Shown here piece after piece: positions 43,419 to 51,569 of a stretch of DNA of 58,735 nt. The translations under genes were made by a program, and so were the position numbers. The notes below the pieces were generated by a model. The model saw only the letters and a program-made list of their open reading frames with translations, was not told where the DNA came from and searched no databases. Each line of letters begins with the position of its first letter. The stretch's first letter is position 1. The DNA comes from RBG-16-66-20 sp036262835 (GTDB taxonomy: Bacteria > Pseudomonadota > Gammaproteobacteria > Burkholderiales > SG8-39). Where the stretch lies: the NCBI GenBank assembly GCA_036262835.1, contig DATAID010000075.1, positions 1 to 58,735 of the forward strand, written 5' to 3'.

Positions 43419-43925
43419 ATGAAATCCAATCGTGCAATCCCGCGCGCCGCAACGCTCGTGGTGGCCGTGGCCGCAGCACTTTGCGCCGCGCCCCTCGCCC
43501 ATGCCGGCGATGCGTCCGCCTCGGGTAACGCCAAGTTCCAGTCGCTCGACAAGAACAAGGACGGCTTCCTCAGCAAGGACGAGGTGCGGGACATCCGCGG
43601 CGACTACGGCAAGGCCTTCGACCAGGCCGACGCGAACAAGGACGGCAAGCTCGACCAGGGCGAGTTTCTCAAGGCCGAGGCGCTCCACGAGCGCATGGTC
43701 ACCGGCAAATACGTGGACGACAGCATCGTGACCACGCGCGTGAAGGCGGCGCTGCTGAAAGAGCCCAGGCTCAAGTCCATGGATGTGAGCGTGGAGACCT
43801 ATAACGGCGAAGTGCTGCTCTCGGGATTCGTGCGCGACGAGGCGCAGCGCGAAGCGGCGAAGAAAGCCGCGATGCGCGTCTCGGGCGTCGCCGCGGTGAA
43901 AGACGCGATGGTGGTCAGGAACTAG
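43419..43925 (+). CDS. Periplasmic EF-hand plus BON domain protein
   Basis: A 168-aa protein: signal peptide (to about residue 29, LAHAG), two EF-hands (residues 44-55 DKNKDGFLSKDE and 71-82 DANKDGKLDQGE, all calcium ligands present) and a BON domain from about 100 to the end (DSIVTTRVKAALLKEP, NGEVLLSGFVRDEAQREAA, VAAVKDAMVV). BON domains bind membranes or ligands in OsmY-like proteins; EF-hands bind Ca2+. A calcium-dependent envelope-stress role is an inference. Stop TAG shares CTAG (43922-43925) with convergent lipA. Confidence 0.88.
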   Translation: MKSNRAIPRAATLVVAVAAALCAAPLAHAGDASASGNAKFQSLDKNKDGFLSKDEVRDIRGDYGKAFDQADANKDGKLDQGEFLKAEALHERMVTGKYVDDSIVTTRVKAALLKEPRLKSMDVSVETYNGEVLLSGFVRDEAQREAAKKAAMRVSGVAAVKDAMVVRN

Positions 43926-44863
43926 ATCGCGGCAACCCCCGCCTCGTGCGCCTGCCTGTCGGCATGATAGGAGGAGCGCACGAGCGGGCCGATGGCGGCG
44001 TGGCTGAATCCGAGCCGCGCCGCCTCTTTTTCATACACCGCAAAGGTGTCCGGATGAACGTAGCGCTCCACCGGCAGATGGTGCGGCGAGGGCGCGAGGT
44101 ACTGGCCGATCGTCAGCATGTCCACGCCGTGCGCGCGCAGGTCGCGCATGACGGCGAGGATTTCGTCGTCGGTCTCGCCCAGGCCGACCATCAGGCCTGA
44201 CTTGGTGGGAATGCCCGGGTTTTTTTCCTTGAAGTCCTTCAGCAGCTTGAGCGAGTGCGCGTAGTCGCCGCCGGGGCGCGCCTGGCGATAAAGGCGCGGC
44301 ACGGTTTCCAGGTTGTGGTTCATGACATCGGGCGGCGCCGCCTGCAGGATGCCGAGCGCGCGCTCAAGGCGCCCGCGGAAATCGGGCACCAGGATCTCCA
44401 GGGTGGTTTGCGGCGATTTTTGCCTTATCGAGGAAATGCATTCGACAAAGTGGGCGGCGCCGCCATCCTTCAGGTCGTCGCGGTCGACGCTCGTGACGAC
44501 GACGTATTTGAGCTTGAGCGCGCTCACCGTCTCGGCGAGATGGCGTGGCTCCTCGGGGTCCGGGGCGCGCGGCCGGCCGTGACCGACGTCGCAGAAGGGA
44601 CAGCGCCGCGTGCAGACGTCGCCCAGGATCATGAAGGTCGCGGTGCCGTGACCGAAGCACTCGGCGATGTTCGGGCAGGAGGCTTCCTCGCAGACCGTAT
44701 GCAGGCGCTGCTCGCGCAGGATGCGCTTGATGTCGTGAAAGCGCGAGTTCGGGCTCGGCGCGCGCACGCGTATCCAGGCCGGCTTGGCGAGCGCGTCCTT
44801 GCGCACGAATTTGAGCGGCGCGGTCTTCCCCTCGCCCTTGTGCTTGACCCCCGGCTCACGCAT
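43922..44863 (-). CDS. lipA: Lipoyl synthase
   Basis: A 313-aa radical-SAM enzyme inserting two sulfurs into octanoylated proteins. The auxiliary cluster motif is CEEASCPNIAEC, the radical-SAM motif CTRRCPFCDV, and the C-terminal RSSYHAD holds the conserved Ser. ATG 44863 is preferred because GGAGG lies seven bases upstream; an in-frame ATG at 44893 is inside lipB and lacks support. It overlaps the lipB stop by 8 nt and ends the twelve-gene minus-strand cluster. Confidence 0.97.
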   Translation of the reverse strand: MREPGVKHKGEGKTAPLKFVRKDALAKPAWIRVRAPSPNSRFHDIKRILREQRLHTVCEEASCPNIAECFGHGTATFMILGDVCTRRCPFCDVGHGRPRAPDPEEPRHLAETVSALKLKYVVVTSVDRDDLKDGGAAHFVECISSIRQKSPQTTLEILVPDFRGRLERALGILQAAPPDVMNHNLETVPRLYRQARPGGDYAHSLKLLKDFKEKNPGIPTKSGLMVGLGETDDEILAVMRDLRAHGVDMLTIGQYLAPSPHHLPVERYVHPDTFAVYEKEAARLGFSHAAIGPLVRSSYHADRQAHEAGVAAI

Positions 44864-45476
44864 GCTCGAGCCTCCGGATGAAGAGATCGGCAAGTTTCTC
44901 GCCCACTTCCTCGACGGACGCTTTCATTCCAAAAGCTTTCAACTGCGTCACGGGGAGCCCCGGATATCCGCACGGATCGATCGCGCCGAAGGGCGCGAGG
45001 TCCATGTCGACGTTGAGCGAAAGTCCGTGGAAGGCACAGCCGCGCGAGACGCGGATGCCGAGGGCGGCAATCTTGGCCCCTTCGATATAGATACCGGGAG
45101 CACCCGGGCGCCGCTCGCCGCGCCCGCCGAGCAGCTCGATCACCGCCTGCTCGAGCAGCCACACAAAGCGCTTCACCTTGATGCCTCGCCGCGCGAGGTC
45201 CACGAGCGTGTACATCACCAGCTGCCCAGGGCCGTGATAGGTGATCTCGCCCCCGCGCTCGGTCTCGACGACCGGGATGGCGTTCGGAATGCGCGGCGCG
45301 TGAGAGCGGTCGGCGGCGAGCCCGAGCGTATACACGGGCGGGTGCTCGAGGAGCCAGAGTTCGTCGGGCGTGTCTTGTTTTCTGAGGGCGTTGAATTGAC
45401 GCATCGCCTCGAGTGATTCCTCGTAAGGAACAAGGCCCATTCGAACGATCTTCGTCTGTTCCAGGACGGCGCTCAT
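44856..45476 (-). CDS. lipB: Octanoyl-[ACP]:protein octanoyltransferase
   Basis: A 206-aa enzyme transferring octanoyl from ACP to lipoyl domains, ahead of LipA. Motifs: LLEHPPVYTLG, ERGGEITYHGPGQLVMYTLVDL, and KIAALGIRVSRGCAFHGLSLNV with the catalytic Lys, plus DPCGYPGLPVTQL with the acyl-thioester Cys. ATG 45476 overlaps the ybeD stop by one base (TGATG). Confidence 0.96.
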   Translation of the reverse strand: MSAVLEQTKIVRMGLVPYEESLEAMRQFNALRKQDTPDELWLLEHPPVYTLGLAADRSHAPRIPNAIPVVETERGGEITYHGPGQLVMYTLVDLARRGIKVKRFVWLLEQAVIELLGGRGERRPGAPGIYIEGAKIAALGIRVSRGCAFHGLSLNVDMDLAPFGAIDPCGYPGLPVTQLKAFGMKASVEEVGEKLADLFIRRLEHA

Positions 45477-45763
45477 CACAACACCATCACGACCGTCGGG
45501 TGGTCGCAAAGCTCCTGGTACAGCGCGTCGAGCTGCTCGCGCGAGGTCGCATTGACGGTGACCGTGAGGCTCAGGTACTTCCCCTGGCGGCTCGGCCGCA
45601 TCTCCATGGTGGAGGGCTGGAAGTCCGGTGCGTGCTTGAGCACAATTTCGAGCACGCTCTGCGCGAAGCCGCCTTCCCGGCGGCCCATGATCTTGATCGG
45701 AAAGGCGGTCGGGAACGCGATTGCGGCCAGCGTCTCAGGCGGCCTGGCGTTCCTTTCCCGCAC
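45476..45763 (-). CDS. ybeD: YbeD/DUF493 family protein
   Basis: A 95-aa ACT-like small protein: FPTAFPIKIMGRREGGFAQ, VLEIVLKHAPDF, MEMRPSRQGKYLSLTVTV and a VVMVL end match YbeD. It regularly sits between dacC/dat and lipB. No ATG is in frame; GTG 45763 is the best start and overlaps dat by 29 nt, though initiation slightly downstream cannot be excluded. Function is unknown; it has been considered a regulator or adaptor for lipoate metabolism. Confidence 0.85.
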   Translation of the reverse strand: MRERNARPPETLAAIAFPTAFPIKIMGRREGGFAQSVLEIVLKHAPDFQPSTMEMRPSRQGKYLSLTVTVNATSREQLDALYQELCDHPTVVMVL

Positions 45764-46607
45764 GCATGACCTTCTGCTTGAAGTCCTGGTAGAGCCGGTG
45801 CATCTGCCGGAACAGCGGGCCCGGCTTGCCGTCGCCGACCGGCTTGCCATCGAGGGTCACGATCGCCAGCACCTCCTTGGACGAAGAGGTGACCCAGAGC
45901 TCGTCGGCCGCGCGCACCTCGGCCTGCGTGAGGTCGCGGAATTCGAGCGGCAGCTTCGCGGCGGTGGCGATCTCGACCACCACGTCGTAGGTGATGCCGG
46001 GAAGAATCAGGTGCGACTTGGCGGGCGAGAGGATCACGCCGCCCTTCACCGCGAAGACGTTCGATGCGGAGGCTTCCGAGAGCTTGCCGTTCCGGAAGAG
46101 GATCGTCTCGGCGCCCCCCGCGTCTGCCGAAATCTGACGCAGCAGCACGTTGCCGATAAGCGAGATCGACTTGATGTCGCAATGCAGCCAGCGGTCGTCG
46201 ATCGCGCTCACCGCGCTCACGCCGCGCTCGACGGCTTCCGGCGTCGGCGTGGACAGCGGGTTGGACATCATGAACACGGTCGGCACCGCGTCTTTCGGGA
46301 ACGCGTGGTCGCGCTTGGCGACGCCGCGCGTCACCTGGAAGTACACGCCCTGGTCCTCGAAGGGCTGCTTGGCGACGAGCCCTAGCACGATGTCGCGCCA
46401 CTCGGCGCGGCTGTGCGGATTGCGGATGCGCGCGGCCTCGAGGCTGCGCTCCAGGCGCGCGAGGTGCTCGTCGAGCCGGAACGGCACGCGCGAGTACACC
46501 GGCACGAGCTCGTACACGCCGTCGCCGAAGATGAAGCCGCGGTCGAGCACCGGCACGCGCGCCTCCTCGATCGGCATGAATTTGCCGTTCAGATAAACCG
46601 TGCTCAT
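45735..46607 (-). CDS. dat: D-amino-acid aminotransferase (class IV PLP)
   Basis: A 290-aa branched-chain-aminotransferase-fold enzyme, with VYLNGKFMPIEEARVPVLDRGF at the start, catalytic Lys in CDIKSISLIGNVL near residue 145, and SASNVFAVKGG and LPGITYDVV cofactor loops. It interconverts D-Ala and D-Glu with their keto acids, relevant to wall precursors and consistent with adjacent dacC and rlpA. Aminodeoxychorismate lyase is a related alternative but context favours Dat. Confidence 0.9.
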   Translation of the reverse strand: MSTVYLNGKFMPIEEARVPVLDRGFIFGDGVYELVPVYSRVPFRLDEHLARLERSLEAARIRNPHSRAEWRDIVLGLVAKQPFEDQGVYFQVTRGVAKRDHAFPKDAVPTVFMMSNPLSTPTPEAVERGVSAVSAIDDRWLHCDIKSISLIGNVLLRQISADAGGAETILFRNGKLSEASASNVFAVKGGVILSPAKSHLILPGITYDVVVEIATAAKLPLEFRDLTQAEVRAADELWVTSSSKEVLAIVTLDGKPVGDGKPGPLFRQMHRLYQDFKQKVMRAGKERQAA

Positions 46608-46635
46608 CTCGCCCCCGCGCTTCGTTTCCCGGAAT

Positions 46636-47760
46636 TCACCTGGCCCATAGCCTCAGTGTATCCCAGGCACGCCCAAGGAAACCCGCTTCCGGCACGGCAT
46701 CGAGCGCGACCACCGGATATTCGCCGATCGCCTTGCCGTCGACCGTGACGCGCAGCATGCCGACGCGCGTGCCCGACGCCACCGGCGCGACGAGCGGCGA
46801 GACGGAGAGGAGATCGGCTTTCAGGCGCGGCGCCTCGCCCTTCGGCACGGTCACCACCATGTCGGTGGGGAAGCCGGCGCGCAGCTTGTCGCGCACGCCC
46901 TTGAAGACTTCGATTTCCTTCACCGGCGCGCCGGCCGCGTACAGCCGCACCGCGTCGAACGCCTGGAAGCCCCAGTTGAGGAGCTTCTGCGATTCCTGCG
47001 CGCGCGTCGATTCCGAGGTCGAGCCGAGCAGCACCGAGAGCAGGCGCCGCTCGCCGCGCTTGGAGCTCGCGACCAGGCAATAGCCCGCCGCCTCGGTGAA
47101 TCCGGTCTTCATGCCGTCCACCGTCGGGTCGAGCCAGAGCAGCCGGTTGCGGTTCGCCTGCGTGATGCCGTTGTAGCGGAATTCCTTTTGCGAGTAGTAC
47201 TGCGCGTAGGCCTGCGGAAAATCCCGGATGAGGGAGGCGGCGAGGACTTCCAGGTCGCGCGCCGTGGAATAGTGGCGGGCGTCCGAGAGGCCGGTCACGT
47301 TGGCGAAGCTCGTGTTTTTAAGGCCCAGGCGCGCGGCCTCGGCGTTCATCTGCTTGACGAACGCCTCCTCGGAGCCGGAGATGAGCTCGGCGAGCGCCAC
47401 GCAGGCGTCGTTGCCGGACTGCACGATCATGCCGCGGATCAACTGGTCGACGGTGACCGGTCGCCGCGGCTCGACGAACATGCGCGAGCCCGCGGTTTTC
47501 CAGGCCTTCTCCGAGACCTGCACCGGCTGCTCGAGGGAGATCCTCTTTTCCTTGAGCGCGGCGAACACGACGTAAGCGGTCATGATCTTGGTGAGCGAAG
47601 CGGGCTCGACGCGCTCGTCGGGCCGCTCGGCGCCGAGGATCTGGCCGCTCGAGAGATCCGCCACGATCCAGGCGCGGCCGATGACCTGCGGCGGCTGCGG
47701 GGCCTGCGCCCAGACGACGAGCGGCAACAGCAGGACGAATGCAAGGACGCTTCGGACCAT
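46636..47760 (-). CDS. dacC: D-alanyl-D-alanine carboxypeptidase (PBP5/6 type)
   Basis: A 374-aa periplasmic enzyme that trims the terminal D-Ala of muropeptides. A signal peptide (LAFVLLLPLVVWAQ) precedes the penicillin-binding domain: SxxK in EPASLTKIMTAYV, SxN in VQSGNDACVAL, KTG in DGMKTGFTEAAGY. The C-terminal domain ends in an amphipathic LGRAWDTLRLWAR helix that anchors it to the membrane. It is separated by 7 bp from rlpA and 28 bp from dat. Confidence 0.95.
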   Translation of the reverse strand: MVRSVLAFVLLLPLVVWAQAPQPPQVIGRAWIVADLSSGQILGAERPDERVEPASLTKIMTAYVVFAALKEKRISLEQPVQVSEKAWKTAGSRMFVEPRRPVTVDQLIRGMIVQSGNDACVALAELISGSEEAFVKQMNAEAARLGLKNTSFANVTGLSDARHYSTARDLEVLAASLIRDFPQAYAQYYSQKEFRYNGITQANRNRLLWLDPTVDGMKTGFTEAAGYCLVASSKRGERRLLSVLLGSTSESTRAQESQKLLNWGFQAFDAVRLYAAGAPVKEIEVFKGVRDKLRAGFPTDMVVTVPKGEAPRLKADLLSVSPLVAPVASGTRVGMLRVTVDGKAIGEYPVVALDAVPEAGFLGRAWDTLRLWAR

Positions 47761-47767
47761 GGAGTCC

Positions 47768-48406
47768 CTATCTGACCGACAAAGCCGCGGCCGGGTTCTC
47801 GACCGGTTCGAGCGCGACCTTGCCCGGCACGATCGCCTCGACGATCACGCGGCCGCTGCCCGCCTCGATCAAGCCGAGCTTCCACGCCGCCACATAGGAG
47901 AGGTCGATGATGCGGTCGCTGTGAAACGGGCCGCGGTCGTTGATGCGAACCACGACGCTCCGGCCGTTGGCGGGATTGGTGACGCGCGCATAGCTCGGGA
48001 TCGGCAGCGTCGGATGCGCCGCCGTCATCTTGTACATGTCGTAGACCTCGCCGCTCGAGGTGGTCTGCCCCTGGAAACGCCGGCCGTACCAGCTCGCGAT
48101 CCCGGCCTGGCGGAAAGGCGCCACGCTCGTGAGCGGCACGTAGCTCACGCCGAAGCGCTGGTAAGGACGGTTGGCATAGCGGTGAAGCGGCTCGAGCCTG
48201 GGCGTCGCATCGGCCACCTCGCCCAGATTCGCCGGCGGGTTCTCGCCCGGCCCGTCGTCCTTGTAATAGCCGCCCTTGCCCGGCGTCTGGTTCGTGGGCG
48301 CCGGCTTTGCGACAGGGCCGGGCGCCGGCTCGGGCGTCGGGACGACTTCGGGCGCCGCACAACCGGCCGCAAGGGCGACACCCGCAAAAAGAGCGGCGAG
48401 CCTCAC
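47768..48406 (-). CDS. rlpA: RlpA-like septal-ring lipoprotein without SPOR domain
   Basis: A 212-aa lipoprotein. GTG 48406 gives a lipobox ending LAAGC, with Cys at residue 16. The double-psi beta-barrel follows from about residue 100: GIASWYGRRFQGQTTSSGE, KMTAAHPTLPIP, and VVRINDRGPFHSDRIIDLS with the catalytic Asp. RlpA cleaves denuded glycan strands. The protein stops soon after the barrel, so the C-terminal SPOR domain of E. coli RlpA is absent. Its start overlaps the pyrX stop by 4 nt (GTGA). Confidence 0.92.
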   Translation of the reverse strand: MRLAALFAGVALAAGCAAPEVVPTPEPAPGPVAKPAPTNQTPGKGGYYKDDGPGENPPANLGEVADATPRLEPLHRYANRPYQRFGVSYVPLTSVAPFRQAGIASWYGRRFQGQTTSSGEVYDMYKMTAAHPTLPIPSYARVTNPANGRSVVVRINDRGPFHSDRIIDLSYVAAWKLGLIEAGSGRVIVEAIVPGKVALEPVENPAAALSVR

Positions 48407-49665
48407 TGCTCGTGCACCACCACCCCGTCGACGAGCGTGGCGCGCACGCGGCCCGCCAGCTCGTAGCCGAGGAAGGGCGAATTCTTGCCCTGGCTTTTCA
48501 GCGCCTCGGGCTTCACCGGGAAAGGCGCCTTGGGGTCGAACACGATCAGGTCGGCGGGCGCGCCCGGCTCGATGCGGCCCGAGCGCACGCCCAGGATGCG
48601 CGCCGCGTCGCTGGTCACGCGCGCGAGCGTGGTGGCGAGCGGCAGCTGGCGCGCTTCGCCCCACTTGAGCGCGAGCGGAAGCAGGAGCTCGAGGCCGGTC
48701 GTGCCGACCTCGGCCTCGGCGAAGGGCAATTGCTTCCGATCCTCGTCCACCGGCGCGTGATCGGACACTGCGCAATCGATCGTGCCGTCGGCGAGCCCCG
48801 CGGCGAGCGCATCGCGATCGCGCTGGCTGCGCAGCGGCGGGTCGAGCCGGCATTGCGTGTCGTAATAGCCGAGGTCCATCTCAGACAGGTGCACGTAGTG
48901 GATGCCGACATCGCAGGTGACCGGGAGCTTGTCCCTCTTGGCCGCGCGCATCATTTCGACGCCCGCCGCCGTGGACAGCCGGCAGAAATGCACGCGCGCG
49001 CCGGTGGCGCGCACCAATTGCAGCATCGTGGCGAGCGCGATCGTCTCGGTGAACGCGGGAATGCCGGCGAGGCCGAGGCGCGTCGCCATGTCGCCGTCGT
49101 GCGCGACCCCTTCCTGGGACAGCCACTTGTCCTCGGCGCGCAGCCAAACCGGATAGCCGAAGGTGGCGGCGTACTGCAGGGCGCGCCAGAGCACGCGGGT
49201 GTCGGCGATGGGCAGGTTCGCTTGCGAAAAGGCGACGCAGCCCGCATCGGCGAGCACCGACATCTCGGCCAGCCGCTCTCCGGCGAGCTTCACCGTGAGC
49301 GCGCCCACCGGGTAGACGCGCGCGCGCGCAAGCGCTTTGGCGCGCCGGCGCAGCATGTCGACGAGGCCCGGCTCATCGAGCGGCGGATGGGTGTCCGGCG
49401 GGCAGGCGAGGCTCGTCACCCCGCCCGCGACCGCGGCGTCCATCTCGGAGGCGAGCGTCGCCTTGTACTCGTCGCCCGGCTCGCGCAGCCGCGCCGCGAG
49501 GTCGATCAGCCCCGGCGCGACCACGAGGCCCTTGGCATCGATTGTTTTTCCCGGTTTGTTTTTAAAAGGCTCTACAACAGAGCCCTTTGAAATGAACAGA
49601 TCGCCAATTTCATCCCGTCCGCTCGCGGGATCGACAACGCGGCCGCCCTTGATGACGATGTCCAT
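48403..49665 (-). CDS. pyrX: Dihydroorotase-like non-catalytic subunit (PyrC'/PyrX)
   Basis: A 420-aa amidohydrolase-fold protein of dihydroorotase size. Active enzymes have PGLIDLHVHLREPG; here it reads PGLIDLAARLREPG, so both metal His are lost (A57, R59), and the later HAED-type His is Arg (R176, LRAEDKWL). D302 in SDHAPV remains. This matches the inactive PyrC' that in Pseudomonas is required for assembly of aspartate carbamoyltransferase. Its ATG overlaps the pyrB stop by one base. A working dihydroorotase must be encoded elsewhere. Confidence 0.93.
   Translation of the reverse strand: MDIVIKGGRVVDPASGRDEIGDLFISKGSVVEPFKNKPGKTIDAKGLVVAPGLIDLAARLREPGDEYKATLASEMDAAVAGGVTSLACPPDTHPPLDEPGLVDMLRRRAKALARARVYPVGALTVKLAGERLAEMSVLADAGCVAFSQANLPIADTRVLWRALQYAATFGYPVWLRAEDKWLSQEGVAHDGDMATRLGLAGIPAFTETIALATMLQLVRATGARVHFCRLSTAAGVEMMRAAKRDKLPVTCDVGIHYVHLSEMDLGYYDTQCRLDPPLRSQRDRDALAAGLADGTIDCAVSDHAPVDEDRKQLPFAEAEVGTTGLELLLPLALKWGEARQLPLATTLARVTSDAARILGVRSGRIEPGAPADLIVFDPKAPFPVKPEALKSQGKNSPFLGYELAGRVRATLVDGVVVHEQ
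49565..49588 (-). other. Hairpin inside the pyrX coding sequence
   Basis: On the minus strand AAAGGGCTCT and AGAGCCTTT pair around GTTGT, with one bulged G, and are followed by TTAAAAAC. It lies in a short low-GC patch about 26-36 codons after the pyrX start. It is terminator-like but the T-run is weak. It may affect polarity between pyrB and the downstream genes. Confidence 0.4.
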
Positions 49666-50630
49666 CAGTTGTTTCCCGCCACGATCGACATCACCGCCAT
49701 GCGCACCGCGATCCCGAAGGTCACCTGCGGCAGGATGACCGAATGCGGGCCGTCGGCGACGGACGAATCGATCTCGACGCCGCGGTTCATCGGTCCGGGG
49801 TGCATGACGATCGCATCGGGCCTGGCGAGCGCGAGCTTCTCCGCCGTGAGCCCGTAGCTCTTGGAGAATTCCTGCGCCGAGGGCAGGAGCGCGCCGTTCA
49901 TGCGCTCGTTCTGCACCCGCAGCATGACGATCACGTCGCAGTCCTTGAGGCCCGCGCGCATGTCGTGGAAGACGCGCACGCCGAGCGCTTCGACCCCGGC
50001 GGGCAGCAGCGTCTGCGGTCCGATCACGCGCACTTCGGGCGCGCCGAGCGTGGTGAGGCCATGGATGAGCGAGCGCGCGACTCTCGAGTGCAGGACGTCG
50101 CCGACGATCGCGACCGTCAGGCGCGTGAAGTCCTTCTTGTAGTGGCGGATGGTGTAGAGGTCGAGCAGCCCCTGCGTCGGATGCGCGTGCCGCCCGTCGC
50201 CCGCGTTGATCACGTGCTCGTGCGGCTTTACATGGCGCGCGATCAGGTAGGGCGCGCCCGAGGAGGCGTGGCGGATGACGAAGAGGTCCGCCTGCATGGC
50301 GGAGAGGTTGTAGACCGTATCGATCAGCGACTCGCCTTTCGAGGTCGAGGAGACCGAGACGTTGAGGTTGATGACGTCCGCCGAGAGGCGCTTGGCGGCG
50401 ATCTCGAAAGTCGTGCGCGTGCGCGTGGAATTCTCGAAAAAGAGGTTGAAGACGCTCTTGCCGCGCAGCAAGGGCACCTTCTTCACCTCGCGCTCGGTCA
50501 CGCCGGCGAAGGGCTCTGCGGTGTCGAGGATCTGCGTGAGGATCTCGCGCGGCAATCCTTCGATGGAAAGCAGGTGCTGCAGCTCGCCGTGGGTATTGAG
50601 CTGCGGATTGCGAGGGGAACTACGCGCCAC
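49665..50630 (-). CDS. pyrB: Aspartate carbamoyltransferase catalytic subunit
   Basis: A 321-aa enzyme making carbamoyl-aspartate. The carbamoyl-phosphate motif ENSTRTRTTFE, the SSTSKGESLIDT loop with the catalytic Lys, GDGRHAHPTQGLLD and MHPGPMNRGVEI are all intact. No pyrI regulatory gene follows; the dihydroorotase-like pyrX does, as in Pseudomonas, where the two proteins form a dodecamer. It overlaps pyrR by 11 nt. Confidence 0.97.
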   Translation of the reverse strand: MARSSPRNPQLNTHGELQHLLSIEGLPREILTQILDTAEPFAGVTEREVKKVPLLRGKSVFNLFFENSTRTRTTFEIAAKRLSADVINLNVSVSSTSKGESLIDTVYNLSAMQADLFVIRHASSGAPYLIARHVKPHEHVINAGDGRHAHPTQGLLDLYTIRHYKKDFTRLTVAIVGDVLHSRVARSLIHGLTTLGAPEVRVIGPQTLLPAGVEALGVRVFHDMRAGLKDCDVIVMLRVQNERMNGALLPSAQEFSKSYGLTAEKLALARPDAIVMHPGPMNRGVEIDSSVADGPHSVILPQVTFGIAVRMAVMSIVAGNN

Positions 50631-51120
50631 TTTCGATCTCCAGCGAAAGCCGTCCGTCGGCCGCGCGCTTCAGGCGCAGGCGCGAGCCTTCGGGCACCTC
50701 GATCTTCGCGCCAAAGTGCTGCGCCTGGATCGGCAGCTGGCGGCCGCCCCGGTCGGCGAGGACGACAAGCGCGATCGAGCGCGGCCTTCCGTAGTCGAAG
50801 AGCTCGTTCATCGCGGCGCGCACCGTGCGCCCCGTGTAGAGCACGTCGTCCACGAGCAGCAGGTCCCGGCCCTCGACGTCGAACGGGATCCGCGTGCGCT
50901 TCGGGTCGTGCTTGAGGCCCTGCTTCGAGTAGTCGTCGCGGTAGAAGGCGATGTCCATCAGGCCGAGCGGCTCCTTCAGCCCGAGCATCGGGTGCAGGCG
51001 CTCGGCGAGCCAGGCGCCGCCGGTGTAAAGGCCGATCATCGCCGTGCCCGGCTTGACGAGCGGCTTGAGCTCGGCCGCCAGCCTGGGCACGAGCTGCTCT
51101 GCGTCAGGCAGCTTGCTCAT
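50620..51120 (-). CDS. pyrR: PyrR, pyrimidine regulator/uracil phosphoribosyltransferase
   Basis: A 166-aa PRT-fold protein with MIGLYTGGAWLAERL near the N-terminus and the PRPP loop LLLVDDVLYTGRTVRAAM. PyrR binds UMP/PRPP and regulates pyr genes, by RNA binding in Bacillus and at the pyrRBC' operon in Pseudomonas. Here its start overlaps ruvX by 4 nt, so no classical attenuator leader lies between ruvX and pyrR. Confidence 0.95.
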   Translation of the reverse strand: MSKLPDAEQLVPRLAAELKPLVKPGTAMIGLYTGGAWLAERLHPMLGLKEPLGLMDIAFYRDDYSKQGLKHDPKRTRIPFDVEGRDLLLVDDVLYTGRTVRAAMNELFDYGRPRSIALVVLADRGGRQLPIQAQHFGAKIEVPEGSRLRLKRAADGRLSLEIESGA

Positions 51121-51569
51121 GAACGTTCACCGAAATATTGCTCGATGAGGAGCTGCGCGGCGTGCGAGTCGAGGGTTTTGCCGCGCGCGAGGCTCGCCGC
51201 CTTGCGGCTGCCGTAGGCCGAGCGCATCCGGCTCTCGACTTCGGCCGAGCTGTAGCGCTCGTCCACCATCTCGACGGGCAGGCGAAAGCGTCCCGCGAGC
51301 TGGCGCGCGAAGCGCTCGGCGCGGCGCGTGGTCTCGTGCGGCGCGCCGTCCTCGCCGAGCGGCCGGCCGACGACGAGCAGCGCCGGCTGCCACTCCTTCA
51401 CGAGCTTCTCGATCGCGGTGAAGCGGCCGGGCGCGCTCGCGGCGCGCACGCCGGGCAGCGGATGGGCGCTGCCGGTCTCGCGCTCGCCGACGGCGACGCC
51501 GATGCGCTGAAGGCCAAAATCGAAAGCGAGGACGGTGCCGGAGGCGAGGCGCTGTGCCTTCTCAGGCAT
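51117..51569 (-). CDS. ruvX: RuvX/YqgF pre-16S rRNA nuclease
   Basis: A 150-aa RNase H-fold nuclease, taking part in final maturation of 16S rRNA. The N-terminal acidic motif AFDFGLQRIGVAVGE, mid-protein LLVVGRPLGEDG, the VEMVDERYSSAEVESRM segment and the end DSHAAQLLIEQYF carry the expected carboxylates. ATG 51569 overlaps the yqgE stop by 8 nt and fits family length better than the longer frame upstream. Confidence 0.93.
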   Translation of the reverse strand: MPEKAQRLASGTVLAFDFGLQRIGVAVGERETGSAHPLPGVRAASAPGRFTAIEKLVKEWQPALLVVGRPLGEDGAPHETTRRAERFARQLAGRFRLPVEMVDERYSSAEVESRMRSAYGSRKAASLARGKTLDSHAAQLLIEQYFGERS

